Source of the DNA: a sulfur-oxidizing endosymbiont of Gigantopelta aegis
GTDB lineage: Bacteria > Pseudomonadota > Gammaproteobacteria > GRL18
DNA: 64,000 nt
Reading direction: 5' to 3'
NCBI RefSeq assembly: GCF_016097415.1
Contig: NZ_JAEHGE010000001.1
Location: forward strand, 2,777,157 to 2,841,156
The number at the start of each line of letters is the position of its first letter. The stretch's first letter is position 1. The notes beneath the pieces are model-generated. The model was not told the DNA's origin and ran no database searches. It saw only the letters and a list, made by a program, of their open reading frames with translations. This document shows, piece by piece, positions 26,856 to 37,125 of this stretch. The translations under genes and the position numbers were made by a program.

Positions 26856-28143
26856 TTGTTTATGATGTGTTTTAACACTTCTAAATCACCCCACCCATCA
26901 TCTGTTGCTTGTATTTTTTATTTTCCTGATTAAAGCCAGTAAGAAAGAAGCTGAACCACATGTTGGATCAAGAAATCGTTGAGTTAAAAAATTTTTTACA
27001 TTGATTCTATCCAGAGTGACTTCAACCAACCATTCTGGTGTATAAAATTCACCCAGACTTTTTCGTAGCTCATTTGGCACGAGATCTTGATAAAACGACT
27101 TAAGAACATCTTTTGAACGTGCGGAAGTTAATTTATCCGCTCTATACATGGAGAATGAAAGCAAAATACCTTTTAATCCATCAATTATTTTGGCTTGATG
27201 TTGTTTCAATCTTGCAACATCAAGATACCAACTGAAAATAACTTCTTCTCCAAACCCATTTATTCCAGCACCAGAAAAGAAATTACCCTGTTCAATTTCA
27301 TATTCCATTCGGTCAATTAATAATTGACCATCAAGGCTGACTGTTTCTCTGATAAATCCTTTATAAGTGGTTAGTGCATGTTCGGCAACAACTTCTGCAC
27401 CAAGAATTTTTATCAAAAGAGAGTTGTAAGTATGTATGACAAAAAAGTGCAACAGGGATCTTCAATTCTTCAGACTTTTTTGTTCAGAGAAATTGACTTG
27501 AAATCAATATTATCAAGAATCCCATTCACTTGGCTGATGGAAAGATTTGATGTTTGTCCATAAAGAGCTTTCCACTCTTCAAAGATCATTTTTATTTTAT
27601 TATTATTTTTCTTTTCCAGTCGCTCTGATAATGCGTCAGATAAAGCCTGTAACATATTACAGCCAGCATCAGAACTATGACCAAAATCAGTGATTAGATT
27701 TTCTGATGTAACAGGAACCCATTTACAATCAGTCAGAGCCTTAACTATCAAAGATACACTGGATTCACTTAATGGTAATAATGCATCATGAACTATTTTT
27801 CCTCGGCTGTACCGTGCAAATGCAATATGCTCTGCATCGGTAACTATTCCAATATAATCCTCATTGTCGAGGGATTCGAGTTTAGCACGAGTCGGGATAT
27901 ATTTTTTAAGCGATCAAACACCGCATTTTTAAATGCAGAACTGGAAGTACTGCCATTAAATAAGCCCTTATCCTTAAATTCAATAATAACTCTGTTATAA
28001 CTGGCATCAACTCTTTGCCTCTCCATTTGAAAAGGAATATTTAAAGCATCACCAATAATCTTTATCCATCCCTGGCGTACTTCTGTTTCATTGAGCCAGT
28101 TACCTTTGTCTTTCTTAAGTTGTTTGAAAATTGTTTTATTCAT
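26856..28143 (-). pseudogene. Transposon-borne DNA methyltransferase, N-terminal part
   Basis: Starts MNKTIFKQLKKDKGNWLNET at 28143. Contains an N-terminal nuclease-like or recognition region (VIIEFKDKGLFNG resembles the E-x-K half of a PD-(D/E)xK site), a helical region (ELRKSLGEFYTPEWLVEV) and SAM motif I (FLDPTCGSASFLLALI). The frame breaks near 27845, 27465 and 26910. The gene starts 13 bp after the transposase stop, so the two were co-transcribed. Interrupted by IS3 copy 2. Overall it resembles class I N6-adenine methylases of combined restriction-modification enzymes. Confidence 0.8.
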
Positions 28144-28155
28144 AATGGCTCATAG

Positions 28156-28186
28156 TTAATTAGGTGAAAAATAAATGATGTCTTCT
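28156..28186 (-). pseudogene. Last codons of the large transposase
   Basis: When IS3 copy 3 and one TCT duplication are removed, the transposase frame continues as GLAKGIVSPEDIIYFSPN and ends in TAA at 28158-28156. This shows that the transposase gene and the methyltransferase gene are adjacent and that IS3 copy 3 is a clean insertion. Confidence 0.75.
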
Positions 28187-28477
28187 TGATGTGTCAACAC
28201 TTTTCCGGACAGTTTTCTAAATATTTTTTTGGCTGTTTCAAGTGATTTTTGTCATTTTGTATTTCCTATCATTTTAGTTTCTCATGTTAACTTTAAACAG
28301 ATGAAGAGAAAGGGCTTTGCCCTCTGGAACGATAGAGCCGTTCCATTCACCCAAGGTATTTTCACAACGGTAATGATCCTGTTACAATATCTTCACGGCA
28401 CAGGCTGAGGAGCCGATGGCCGTCAACGGTAATGGGCGGCATTTATGTCGCCTTTTACCCCTCTTCAATCAATCGAT

Positions 28478-29340
28478 TTAAGCTATTTCCTGCTGTATTT
28501 CATAATCGACTGGTGACAAATAATCATTAGCCGAATGAAGTCGCTCCCGATTATAAAATACCTCAATATATTCAAATATTGCCTGCTTTGCTTCTACTCT
28601 GGTTTTGAATCGACAATGGTGCGTCAATTCAGTTTTCAAACTATGAAAGAAGCTCTCTGATACAGCATTGTCCCAGCAATTTCCTTTGCGGCTCATAGAC
28701 TGAATTATGTTATGATCCGACAATATTTTTCTATGACTATCAGAGGCATATTGGCTACCTCGGTCAGTATGCCAAAGCAATCCATCCATTGGTTTACGCT
28801 TCCATATGGCCATCAGTAAAGCATCATTGACTAGCTTGGCTTTCATTCGCTCATCCATCGACCAGCCAACAATTTGCCTAGAGAATAAGTCAATGACAAC
28901 CGCTAAATATAACCAGCCTTCCTTGGTGGCAATATAGGTAATATCACCCACATAGTAGCGATCAGGTTGAGAGACAGTAAACTCTCTTTCCAGTAAATTT
29001 GGAGATATACGCTTATTATGCTTGGAATTAGTCGTCGCTTTAAAGCGTCTCTTCGTTTTACAAAACAAACCGGCTTTTTTCATTAATCGACCAATTCTCC
29101 GGCGGCTTATATGAACGCCTTTTTCAGCCAGTTTTCTTTTAAGACGACGGGTTCCATAAGTCTTGCGACTGTCTTCAAACAGTTTTTTAGCTGCTCAGTA
29201 AGCGCTTCATTTTCTTTCTCTCTATCCGTTTTAGGAGAGCTAACCCAATCATAATAGCAACTACGGGAAACATCCATAAAACGGCACAGAATCGTTACCG
29301 GGTAATCTTTAGCCTGATCAGTTATCCATGCGTACTTCAC
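28478..29340 (-). pseudogene. IS3 copy 3 transposase orfB, -1 frame break at A-AAA-AAC
   Basis: GTG start at 29340 ([14 protein letters not shown]). The first frame runs to 29107 and reads [14 protein letters not shown] after CTA AAA AAC. A -1 shift there gives [22 protein letters not shown], the proper IS3 sequence, continuing without a break to the DDE core and stop at 28478. Either the enzyme is made by programmed frameshifting or the copy is dead. Catalytic residues (DITY, DRGSQY, SESFF) are present. Confidence 0.85.
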
Positions 29341-29635
29341 AAAGTTTCCCTTGCAAAGTACGCTGTGGCCTTTTTAATAAATCACGCTCCTGAATCACTT
29401 TTGCCAATTCTTTTTTCAGACGTTTTACTTCATCATAAATGTGTTCATCACTTCTATTGGCTACCGTCTTCACCGGTTTGGAATATTTACTGATCCAGGT
29501 ATGTAGAGTATTTACATTAACACCTAGCTCCCTGGCAGTCTGAGAAACGGGTTGATCCGTCTCATTAGCTAATTTGACAGCTGATTCTTTAAATTCTGAT
29601 GTATAGCTTTTATTCGGTTTTTTTTGTTTGATCAT
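29318..29635 (-). CDS. IS3 copy 3 transposase orfA
   Basis: About 105 residues. Helix-turn-helix and leucine-zipper of IS3 orfA. The ATG of the family start (MNDQTK) is one frame off here because of an extra T-run base near 29620; an in-frame MIKQKK start is used. The C-terminal codons after ERDLL are out of the family frame, as in all copies. Confidence 0.75.
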   Translation of the reverse strand: MIKQKKPNKSYTSEFKESAVKLANETDQPVSQTARELGVNVNTLHTWISKYSKPVKTVANRSDEHIYDEVKRLKKELAKVIQERDLLKRPQRTLQGKLCEVRMDN

Positions 29636-29705
29636 TCATTTTAGGTCACACTTTTTATCTTTTAGTTATTTTAAGTTGTGTGTCCGGTTAAGTATAGCCA
29701 CATTA

Positions 29706-29988
29706 TCTGGACTAACAATGCCTTTTGCCAGACCTAAACGCATAGCGGGTGTTTTTTTGTCTTTTCCTGCAATACAATAATTATAATAAACTCGGAATAT
29801 ATCGAGTAACTTAACAATGTTCTTTGGGTTGTAAGCAGAATACCCATACCACCTTCTGCCAGAACTGCTGGCAGATGAAATAACTCGCTCTAATAATGAT
29901 AATCTACGTCTAACCTGCATAAAAAAATTATCAATCCCATGCATGGAGGCTTTGTTATATAACCATGCCTGATGGTCTTCATCATAGT
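29706..29988 (-). pseudogene. Large transposase, C-terminal segment
   Basis: Frame NYDEDHQAWLYNKASMHGID...WYGYSAYNPKNIVKLLDIFRVYYNY...DKKTPAMRLGLAKG. The YxYSAYNP...RVYYNYC..KKTPAMRLGLA pattern is a recurrent ending of large DDE transposases. Flanked by IS3 copies 3 and 4. Its upstream continuation is at 31453. Confidence 0.75.
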
Positions 29989-30054
29989 TAATGTGGCTAT
30001 ACTTAACCGGACACACAACTTAAAATAACTAAAAGATAAAAAGTGTGACCTAAA

Positions 30055-30351
30055 ATGAATGATCAAACAAAAAACCGAATAAAAGCTATACATCAGAATT
30101 TAAAGAATCAGCTGTCAAATTAGCTAATGAGACGGATCAACCCGTTTCTCAGACTGCCAGGGAGCTAGGTGTTAATGTAAATACTCTACATACCTGGATC
30201 AGTAAATATTCCAAACCGGTGAAGACGGTAGCCAATAGAAGTGATGAACACATTTATGATGAAGTAAAACGTCTGAAAAAAGAATTGGCAAAAGTGATTC
30301 AGGAGCGTGATTTATTAAAAAGGCCACAGCGTACTTTGCAAGGGAAACTTT

Positions 30352-30355
<4 letters not shown>
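30055..30355 (+). pseudogene. IS3 copy 4 transposase orfA, frameshifted at the start
   Basis: The ATG at 30055 is followed within seven codons by a missing A, so the frame becomes MNDQTKNRIKAIHQN and stops. The helix-turn-helix sequence is intact downstream in another frame. Confidence 0.8.
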
Positions 30356-31217
<862 letters not shown>

Positions 31218-31452
31218 ATCGATTGATTGAAGAGGGGTAAAGGCGACATAAATGCCGCCCATTACCATGACGGCCATCGGCTCCTCAGCCTGTGCCGTGA
31301 AGATCATGTAACAGGATCATTACCGTTGTGAAAATACCTTGGGTGAATGGAATTCTATCGTCCAGAGGGCAAAAGCCTGTTTAAAGTTAACATGAGAAAC
31401 TAAAATGATATGTTGTAAAATGACAAAAATCACTTGAAACAGCCAAAAAAAT

Positions 31453-32903
31453 AGTTTGAGTAAGATAACAAATCGCTTTTTCTGGTTCAGACATATTAGG
31501 AAAAGGGTGTAAAAGCCATTTATCTTTCCAGTTTCCAATTTCCTGCATGTTTTCTAATCGATCTTTTATTATTTTTAATTTTATTTTATTTTTGATAAAT
31601 CAGGGTGTTCTTTTTTTTGCTGATCTGAAAAATAGTTCCTGGAATCATTTAAAGTTCTCCGCTTTTCATCAACAGTTAAATCCTTTGTTATTCGAACATA
31701 AAAAGCATCACAGCTTCTATTTTTTATTTCGTTATGGAAAGCTGTTAAGCAGGTTGCTCTCATTCCAGAATCTTGATCTAAAAAGAATCTGATTTTTTCA
31801 ACACCACTGAACAATTTATGTATAAAAAGAAATGTCCATACATCGTATATTCAGAATGGATCTGCATTCCATTTTGAGGCAATTTTTGTACTTGATAGAG
31901 AGCTTCTGATTCTTCTATATCATCACGAGAAATTGCATCCTTGTATGTTGCTGATATATCGGCACTTAAAGATGATCCATTTGTCTTTTTGGATCTTGAA
32001 TTTTTCACACTCTCTTTATAATCACCATTCAACCAGAATCTTGCATGTTTTCGATAGGCGTATTGGGCATTATAATCATTAACAGATAAAGCATTTTCTT
32101 CTATTTCAATAGGGCTAATACAAGGATCATAGTTTAAATTCATTTGAAATACGTAGCCCGTTTCATTGTCAGCACTACCGATTGCTGAAAGTTTAATATT
32201 TCGTTTATCTTCTCGTCTTGTCCAATTAACAATATATTCCTGTCTATCCACGCTAACATAAAGTCGCTTTATATTGCTTTTAATTAACCTCTGTTCTCTT
32301 TCTGATACAAAGGTCATGCACTGTTTATGCAGAAAATCAATTTTTGCATAAACAGTCGCCATACCAACATCAGCAACTTCACAGATTCGCCTTAAAGGAT
32401 TTATTCATTAGAAGTTTGAAAATAAGATTGTTTTTATGAGGCTGTTTTTGACCAGTTGTAGATTGTTTAACTGAAAATGTTTTCTTACAAGACTTGCATC
32501 GATAACGACTAGAACCTGATTTTGTTTTCCCAAAAGACTGGTAAAATTCTTTTCCTAACTTAATACTAATGAGATTATTTTTACATGAATTATCAGGGCA
32601 TGACACCTCTGGAGTTTCTTTTAAATATTCTTCAATTCGCTGTAATTCATCCCAAATTCCTTGATTGCTCTTAACTGGGAATAACTCATTACAAGACTTG
32701 CAAATCAGTTTAGTAACTGGCTTTCGACTACCACTTGATAATTTGTAGCAGTCTTTTTGTGATTTATGGAGTTTAACTTGGCTTTCTGTGCTGGCAGGAA
32801 CACCATAATTTTGGCACAATGGATTTTTGCAAAAATTAACCTGAATATCGTTAATTTCAACTGGAATTCTTGGTTGTTTTATATCAGAAGATATTTTATC
32901 CAT
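31453..32903 (-). pseudogene. Large zinc-finger DDE transposase, N-terminal part
   Basis: Starts MDKISSDIKQPRIPVEINDI. Three Cys4-type zinc elements (CKNPLCQ, CKSCNELF with CPDNSCK, CKSCKKTFSVKQ), a helix-turn-helix (LRRICEVADVGMATVYAKID), then a DDE-like core (VSVDRQEYIVNW; FFLDQDSGMRA). Frames break near 32385, 31825 and 31455, so it is decayed. The zinc-ribbon plus HTH start recalls the InsA part of IS1, but the protein (~620 residues in all) is far larger. It is the mobilising gene of the 9.66-kb transposon and ends beyond IS3 copies 4 and 3. Confidence 0.78.
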
Positions 32904-32985
32904 TTAGATATCCCCTTAAATGTTGATTTTACAAGAATAATAGCTTAATTTATCGCATTTATCAACACCTTTATTTATCGGCTTG

Positions 32986-33446
32986 TTATTATACTCAGTG
33001 CTATGGCTGATGTTGAACAACGCGTTGAGGGTCTTCAAAGCGGTGCCGATGATTATCTCGTCAAACCCTTTGCATTTTCTGAATTACTCGCCCGCATTGA
33101 AATACTTGGAAAACGAAATAATTCTTCAGAATCACAAGCACAAGAAACTCAGTTACAAATTGCAGATTTGAAAGTCGACTTATTAACGCACAAAGTCACT
33201 CGCAACAATCAGGACATTACTCTACTTGCAACTGAATATCGCTTATTAGAATACTTAATGCGGAATGCCGGTCATGTTGTTTCACGCACCATGCTATTTG
33301 AGCATGTTTGGGATTATAACTTTGACCCACAAACCAATGTTATTGATGTGCACATGAGTCGCTTACGAAAAAAAATAGATAAGCCTTTTGAATTTCCTTT
33401 GATACATACAATTCGTGGGGCAGGCTATGTTGTCAAAAGCAATTAA
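32986..33446 (+). pseudogene. OmpR-family response regulator, C-terminal half of split gene
   Basis: Resumes as VIILSAMADVEQRVEGLQSGADDYLVKPFAFSELLARIE, with the conserved Ser/Thr-type switch residue and Lys of LVKPF, followed by a winged-helix DNA-binding domain (DLLTHKVTRNNQDITLLATEYRLLEYLM...VWDYNFDPQTNVIDVHMSRLRKKID). Linker and wing are typical of CusR/CopR-type heavy-metal regulators. An internal ATG at 33003 could start a fragment retaining the DNA-binding domain without phosphorylation control. Overlaps the start of the kinase gene, which is the usual two-component arrangement. Confidence 0.92.
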
Positions 33447-33844
33447 ACCAAACCTCAGTAAAGATAAAAATCTCAGTTTAAAGCAGCACATAAGAAAAGT
33501 AATACACAATTCAACCTTTAGAATGGTTATTTTGTATTTTATACTCTTTATTCTTTCCTCACTAATTTTATTGAGTTTTATCTATTGGTCTACTGTTGGC
33601 TATATTTACAAACAATTAGACCATCATATTGAATATGATATGGAAAGACTGCAATTAATTTATAATACTCAAGGAAAAGATGCATTAATAGTTGCCATTG
33701 AAACCAGCTTGCTACAAAAGAATTATGATTCAATTTATTTGCTTTACAATAAAAATACTAAAGAAATTTTTGCCGGCAACTTAAAATACATCCCCAGCAC
33801 ACAAACCAAAACCAAAGGCTGGCATATTATTGAATTAACCGGTT
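33427..33844 (+). pseudogene. Sensor histidine kinase (CusS-like), N-terminal part
   Basis: Start ATG 33427 inside the last codons of the regulator. First transmembrane helix (FRMVILYFILFILSSLILLSFIYW), then a periplasmic domain (HIEYDMERLQLIYNTQGKDAL...TKGWHIIELTG) that is cut by IS3 copy 5 at 33845. It continues at 35926. Metal sensor kinases of this type have a short periplasmic sensor domain between two helices, as here. Confidence 0.88.
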
Positions 33845-34468
33845 TGATGTGTCAACACTTTTCCGGACAGTTTTCTAAATATTTTTTTGGCTGTTTCAAG
33901 TGATTTTTGTCATTTTGTATTTCCTATCATTTTAGTTTCTCATGTTAACTTTAAACAGATGAAGAGAAAGGGCTTTGCCCTCTGGAACGATAGAGCCGTT
34001 CCATTCACCCAAGGTATTTTCACAACGGTAATGATCCTGTTACAATATCTTCACGGCACAGGCTGAGGAGTCGATGGCCGTCAACGGTAATGGGCGGCAT
34101 TTATGTCGCCTTTTACCCCTCTTCAATCAATCGATTTAAGCTATTTCCTGCTGTATTTCATAATCGACTGGTGACAAATAATCATTAGCCGAATGAAGTC
34201 GCTCCCGATTATAAAATACCTCAATATATTCAAATATTGCCTGCTTTGCTTCTACTCTGGTTTTGAATCGACAATGGTGCGTCAATTCAGTTTTCAAACT
34301 ATGAAAGAAGCTCTCTGATACAGCATTGTCCCAGCAATTTCCTTTGCGGCTCATAGACTGAATTATGTTATGATCCGACAATATTTTTCTATGACTATCA
34401 GAGGCATATTGGCTACCTCGGTCAGTATGCCAAAGCAATCCATCCATTGGTTTACGCTTCCATATGGC
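33845..34468 (-). mobile_element. IS3-family element, copy 5 (truncated)
   Basis: Left end TGATGTGTCAACAC at 33845, noncoding tail and orfB C-terminus. Broken off in mid-orfB at 34468, where IS66 sequence starts. Part of a nested insertion in the kinase gene. Confidence 0.92.
34136..34468 (-). pseudogene. IS3 copy 5 transposase orfB, C-terminal fragment
   Basis: Only the last ~110 residues ([20 protein letters not shown] ... [12 protein letters not shown]). Sequence identical or nearly so to copies 3 and 7. Confidence 0.9.
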
Positions 34469-35068
34469 GTATACGTCAAAACTTCCCACGTTGACGTATC
34501 ATTCCACTTTATTTAAAGGCTGAATTTTTTCAGTCAAATTCCATGGCAACAATTGCTCTAAAGCCTCATCATCATAATGCCTGCCCAGCTTAGGTAACTC
34601 AGTCAGAATGTGTGTTAAAAAGGCAAAGGGCTCTAGGTTGTTTGCTTTCGCTGTTTGCACGATTGAATATAAAATAGCACTGGCCTCAGCACCACGAGGA
34701 TTTTGGTTCATGACCCAGTTTTTGCGCCCAATCACAAAGGGTTTGATCCGCCGCTCTGCCATATTATTATCAATCTGGAGGTTGCCCTCTTCAAGATAGA
34801 CAGTCAGATACTTCCATTGATTGATCACATAACGAATAGCGACACCCAACTTACTGTCTTTTGTTGTTTTAGTCACTTTATCATCACACCACTTTTTAAA
34901 GTCATCCAGTAGTGGTTTGCTTTTTTTCGACGGATCAGGTAACGTTGTTCAGCATTGAGCGGTTTGATTTGTTTTTCAATCGCATACAATTTAGCAATTT
35001 TACTGATCGCCATTTGTACCATGCCAGGCTTTTTCTGACTGTTCTTGGGTAATGCTTTTAAGGCATCA
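34469..35068 (-). mobile_element. IS66-family fragment nested between two IS3 copies
   Basis: One IS66-like end is marked by the short inverted pair ATACGTCAA / TTGACGTAT (34470-34499). It contains the 3' part of a TnpC gene and stops at the left end of IS3 copy 6. Not complete. Confidence 0.8.
34499..35068 (-). pseudogene. IS66 transposase TnpC, C-terminal fragment
   Basis: Typical IS66 C-terminus: GNLQIDNNMAERRIKPFVIG with the catalytic Glu of NNMAERRI, and KNWVMNQNPRGAEASAILYS. The upstream portion (KKPGMVQMAISKIAKLYAIE) is in another frame after a break near 34900-34925. The N-terminal half is missing. Confidence 0.88.
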
Positions 35069-35925
35069 TGATGTGTCAACACTTTTCCGGACAGTTTTCT
35101 AAATATTTTTTTGGCTGTTTCAAGTGATTTTTGTCATTTTGTATTTCCTATCATTTTAGTTTCTCATGTTAACTTTAAACAGATGAAGAGAAAGGGCTTT
35201 GCCCTCTGGAACGATAGAGCCGTTCCATTCACCCAAGGTATTTTCACAACGGTAATGATCCTGTTACAATATCTTCACGGCACAGGCTGAGGAGCCGATG
35301 GCCGTCAACGGTAATGGGCGGCATTTATGTCGCCTTTTACCCCTCTTCAATCAATCGATTTAAGCTATTTCCTGCTGTATTTCATAATCGACTGGTGACA
35401 AATAATCATTAGCCGAATGAAGTCGCTCCCGATTATAAAATACCTCAATATATTCAAATATTGCCTGCTTTGCTTCTACTCTGGTTTTGAATCGACAATG
35501 GTGCGTCAATTCAGTTTTCAAACTATGAAAGAAGCTCTCTGATACAGCATTGTCCCAGCAATTTCCTTTGCGGCTCATAGACTGAATTATGTTATGATCC
35601 GACAATATTTTTCTATGACTATCAGAGGCATATTGGCTACCTCGGTCAGTATGCCAAAGCAATCCATCCATTGGTTTACGCTTCCATATGGCCATCAGTA
35701 AAGCATCATTGACTAGCTTGGCTTTCATTCGCTCATCCATCGACCAGCCAACAATTTGCCTAGAGAATAAGTCAATGACAACCGCTAAATATAACCAGCC
35801 TTCCTTGGTGGCAATATAGGTAATATCACCCACATAGTAGCGATCAGGTTGAGAGACAGTAAACTCTCTTTCCAGTAAATTTGGAGATATACGCTTATTA
35901 TGCTTGGAATTAGTCGTCGCTTTAA
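35069..35925 (-). mobile_element. IS3-family element, copy 6 (truncated)
   Basis: Left end TGATGTGTCAACAC at 35069. Cut at 35925 in mid-orfB, where kinase sequence resumes. With copy 5 and the IS66 piece it forms a 2.08-kb nested insert in the kinase gene. Confidence 0.92.
35360..35925 (-). pseudogene. IS3 copy 6 transposase orfB, C-terminal fragment
   Basis: About 188 C-terminal residues with the full DDE region ([30 protein letters not shown]). No N-terminal part, no orfA and no right end. Confidence 0.9.
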
Positions 35926-36980
35926 AGATGTATTTAAGTTTAAGCAATATTACCCAACAAAAAAATCATTCTGCTCGCACTTTAGTCATGCCCCTACCGG
36001 GTAATTTAATCCTCCTTAATGGTCTTGATATCGAGTCTGCTCATCAACAAGAACACATGATTTTTAATTCCTTAATTACTGGCATTGCAATCATATTGTT
36101 ACTTGGTGCAATCGGTGGTTTTATTATCGGCATCAGTACCATCAAGAAAATCAATCTTATTAATGAAACGATCCGTGAAATAGGTCAGGGAAATTTATCA
36201 TTACGTGTCCCTACACGAGGTAGTGATGATGATTATGATTTACTGGCAATTAATATCAATCAAATGCTCGATCAAATTAATAAGCTTATGCAAGGAATAC
36301 AGAATATATCTAATAATATTGCTCATGATTTACGTACCCCATTAACGCGCTTACGTGGGCACTTAGAAAGCATTGAAAAAAATTCAGATAATGAATCTGC
36401 TAATGATATACGTGAAGCTTTATTAGAAACAGATAATCTATTATCAACCTTCAATGCCATGCTGAGAATCAATAAAGTAGAAAGTGGTGCCAACAAGGGG
36501 CATTTCACCCATTTATCATTAGATCGCTTAGTTTCAGATGTGGTTGAATTTTATGAACCGCTGGCAGAAGACAAAGAAATTAACCTAAGCGTCAAAACGG
36601 ATGCGCCCTACTCTATTGATGCCGATAGAGACATGCTCTTTCAAGTGTTTACTAATTTATTGGATAATGCCATAAAATACACGCCAAAGCAGGGTAATAT
36701 TAGTGTTGATATTTGTTGTATTAATAAAAACAGTACTGATAATATTAGAATAGAAATAGCAGATTCAGGTATAGGCATACCAGAAGGTGAACATAAGAAA
36801 GTATTAGAGCCATTTTATCGACTTGAAAAACACCGTGATCATCAGGGTAATGGTCTTGGTTTGAGTCTTGTTTCTGCCATCATTAACTTGCACAAGGGTA
36901 ATATTGAATTCCAAGACAACCATCCAGGACTTAGAATTTGCATAAACTTACCCCGTTCAAATAATAGTGTTGTAAGTTGA
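35926..36980 (+). pseudogene. Sensor histidine kinase (CusS-like), C-terminal part
   Basis: Rest of the periplasmic domain (from [13 protein letters not shown]), second transmembrane helix (SLITGIAIILLLGAIGGFIIG), HAMP (INETIREIGQGNLSLRVP), HisKA with the phospho-accepting His (NIAHDLRTPLTRLRGHLE), and the ATPase domain with N box (FTNLLDNAIKYTP), G1 (IADSGIGIPEG) and G2 (GNGLGLSLV). All catalytic motifs are intact, so an internal start at ATG 36058 or GTG/ATG sites nearby could give a soluble or singly anchored kinase, but the sensor domain is split by the nested IS insert. Few if any residues seem lost at the junction. Confidence 0.9.
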
Positions 36981-37008
36981 TAGGCTTATTTGAGAGGCAT
37001 AGCTCAGA

Positions 37009-37103
37009 CCGTAGGGTGGGCACGCTTTTTGTGCCCACGCTGAAAGTGTACATAATAAGCGCTTGAGTCAGCGTGGGCAGATAAAGCCATGCCCACCCTA
37101 CGG
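37009..37103. repeat. ~95-bp palindromic intergenic repeat
   Basis: Outer arms CCGTAGGGTGGGCA (37009-37022) and TGCCCACCCTACGG (37090-37103) are perfect inverted copies. Inside are GTGGGCACG...GTGCCCAC and CCCACGCTGA...TCAGCGTGGG, giving a branched fold. GC-rich against AT-rich flanks. It resembles the GTAGGGTGGGC family of dispersed intergenic repeats of many bacteria. It lies between the convergent kinase and receiver genes and could act as a terminator or MITE. Confidence 0.85.
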
Positions 37104-37125
37104 TTCTTTATATAAAAAAACCTAT

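Larger units (their letters stand above)
28187..29705 (-). mobile_element. IS3-family element, copy 3 (best-preserved copy)
   Basis: Full-length 1519 bp. Ends TGATGTGTCAACACTTTTCC (left) and, inverted, TAATGTGGCTATACTTAACC (right), both continuing CGGACA: 19 of 25 positions match. Target duplication TCT at 28184-28186 and 29706-29708. The left 290 bp after the orfB stop are noncoding and rich in inverted repeats. Serves as the reference for the other copies. Confidence 0.95.
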
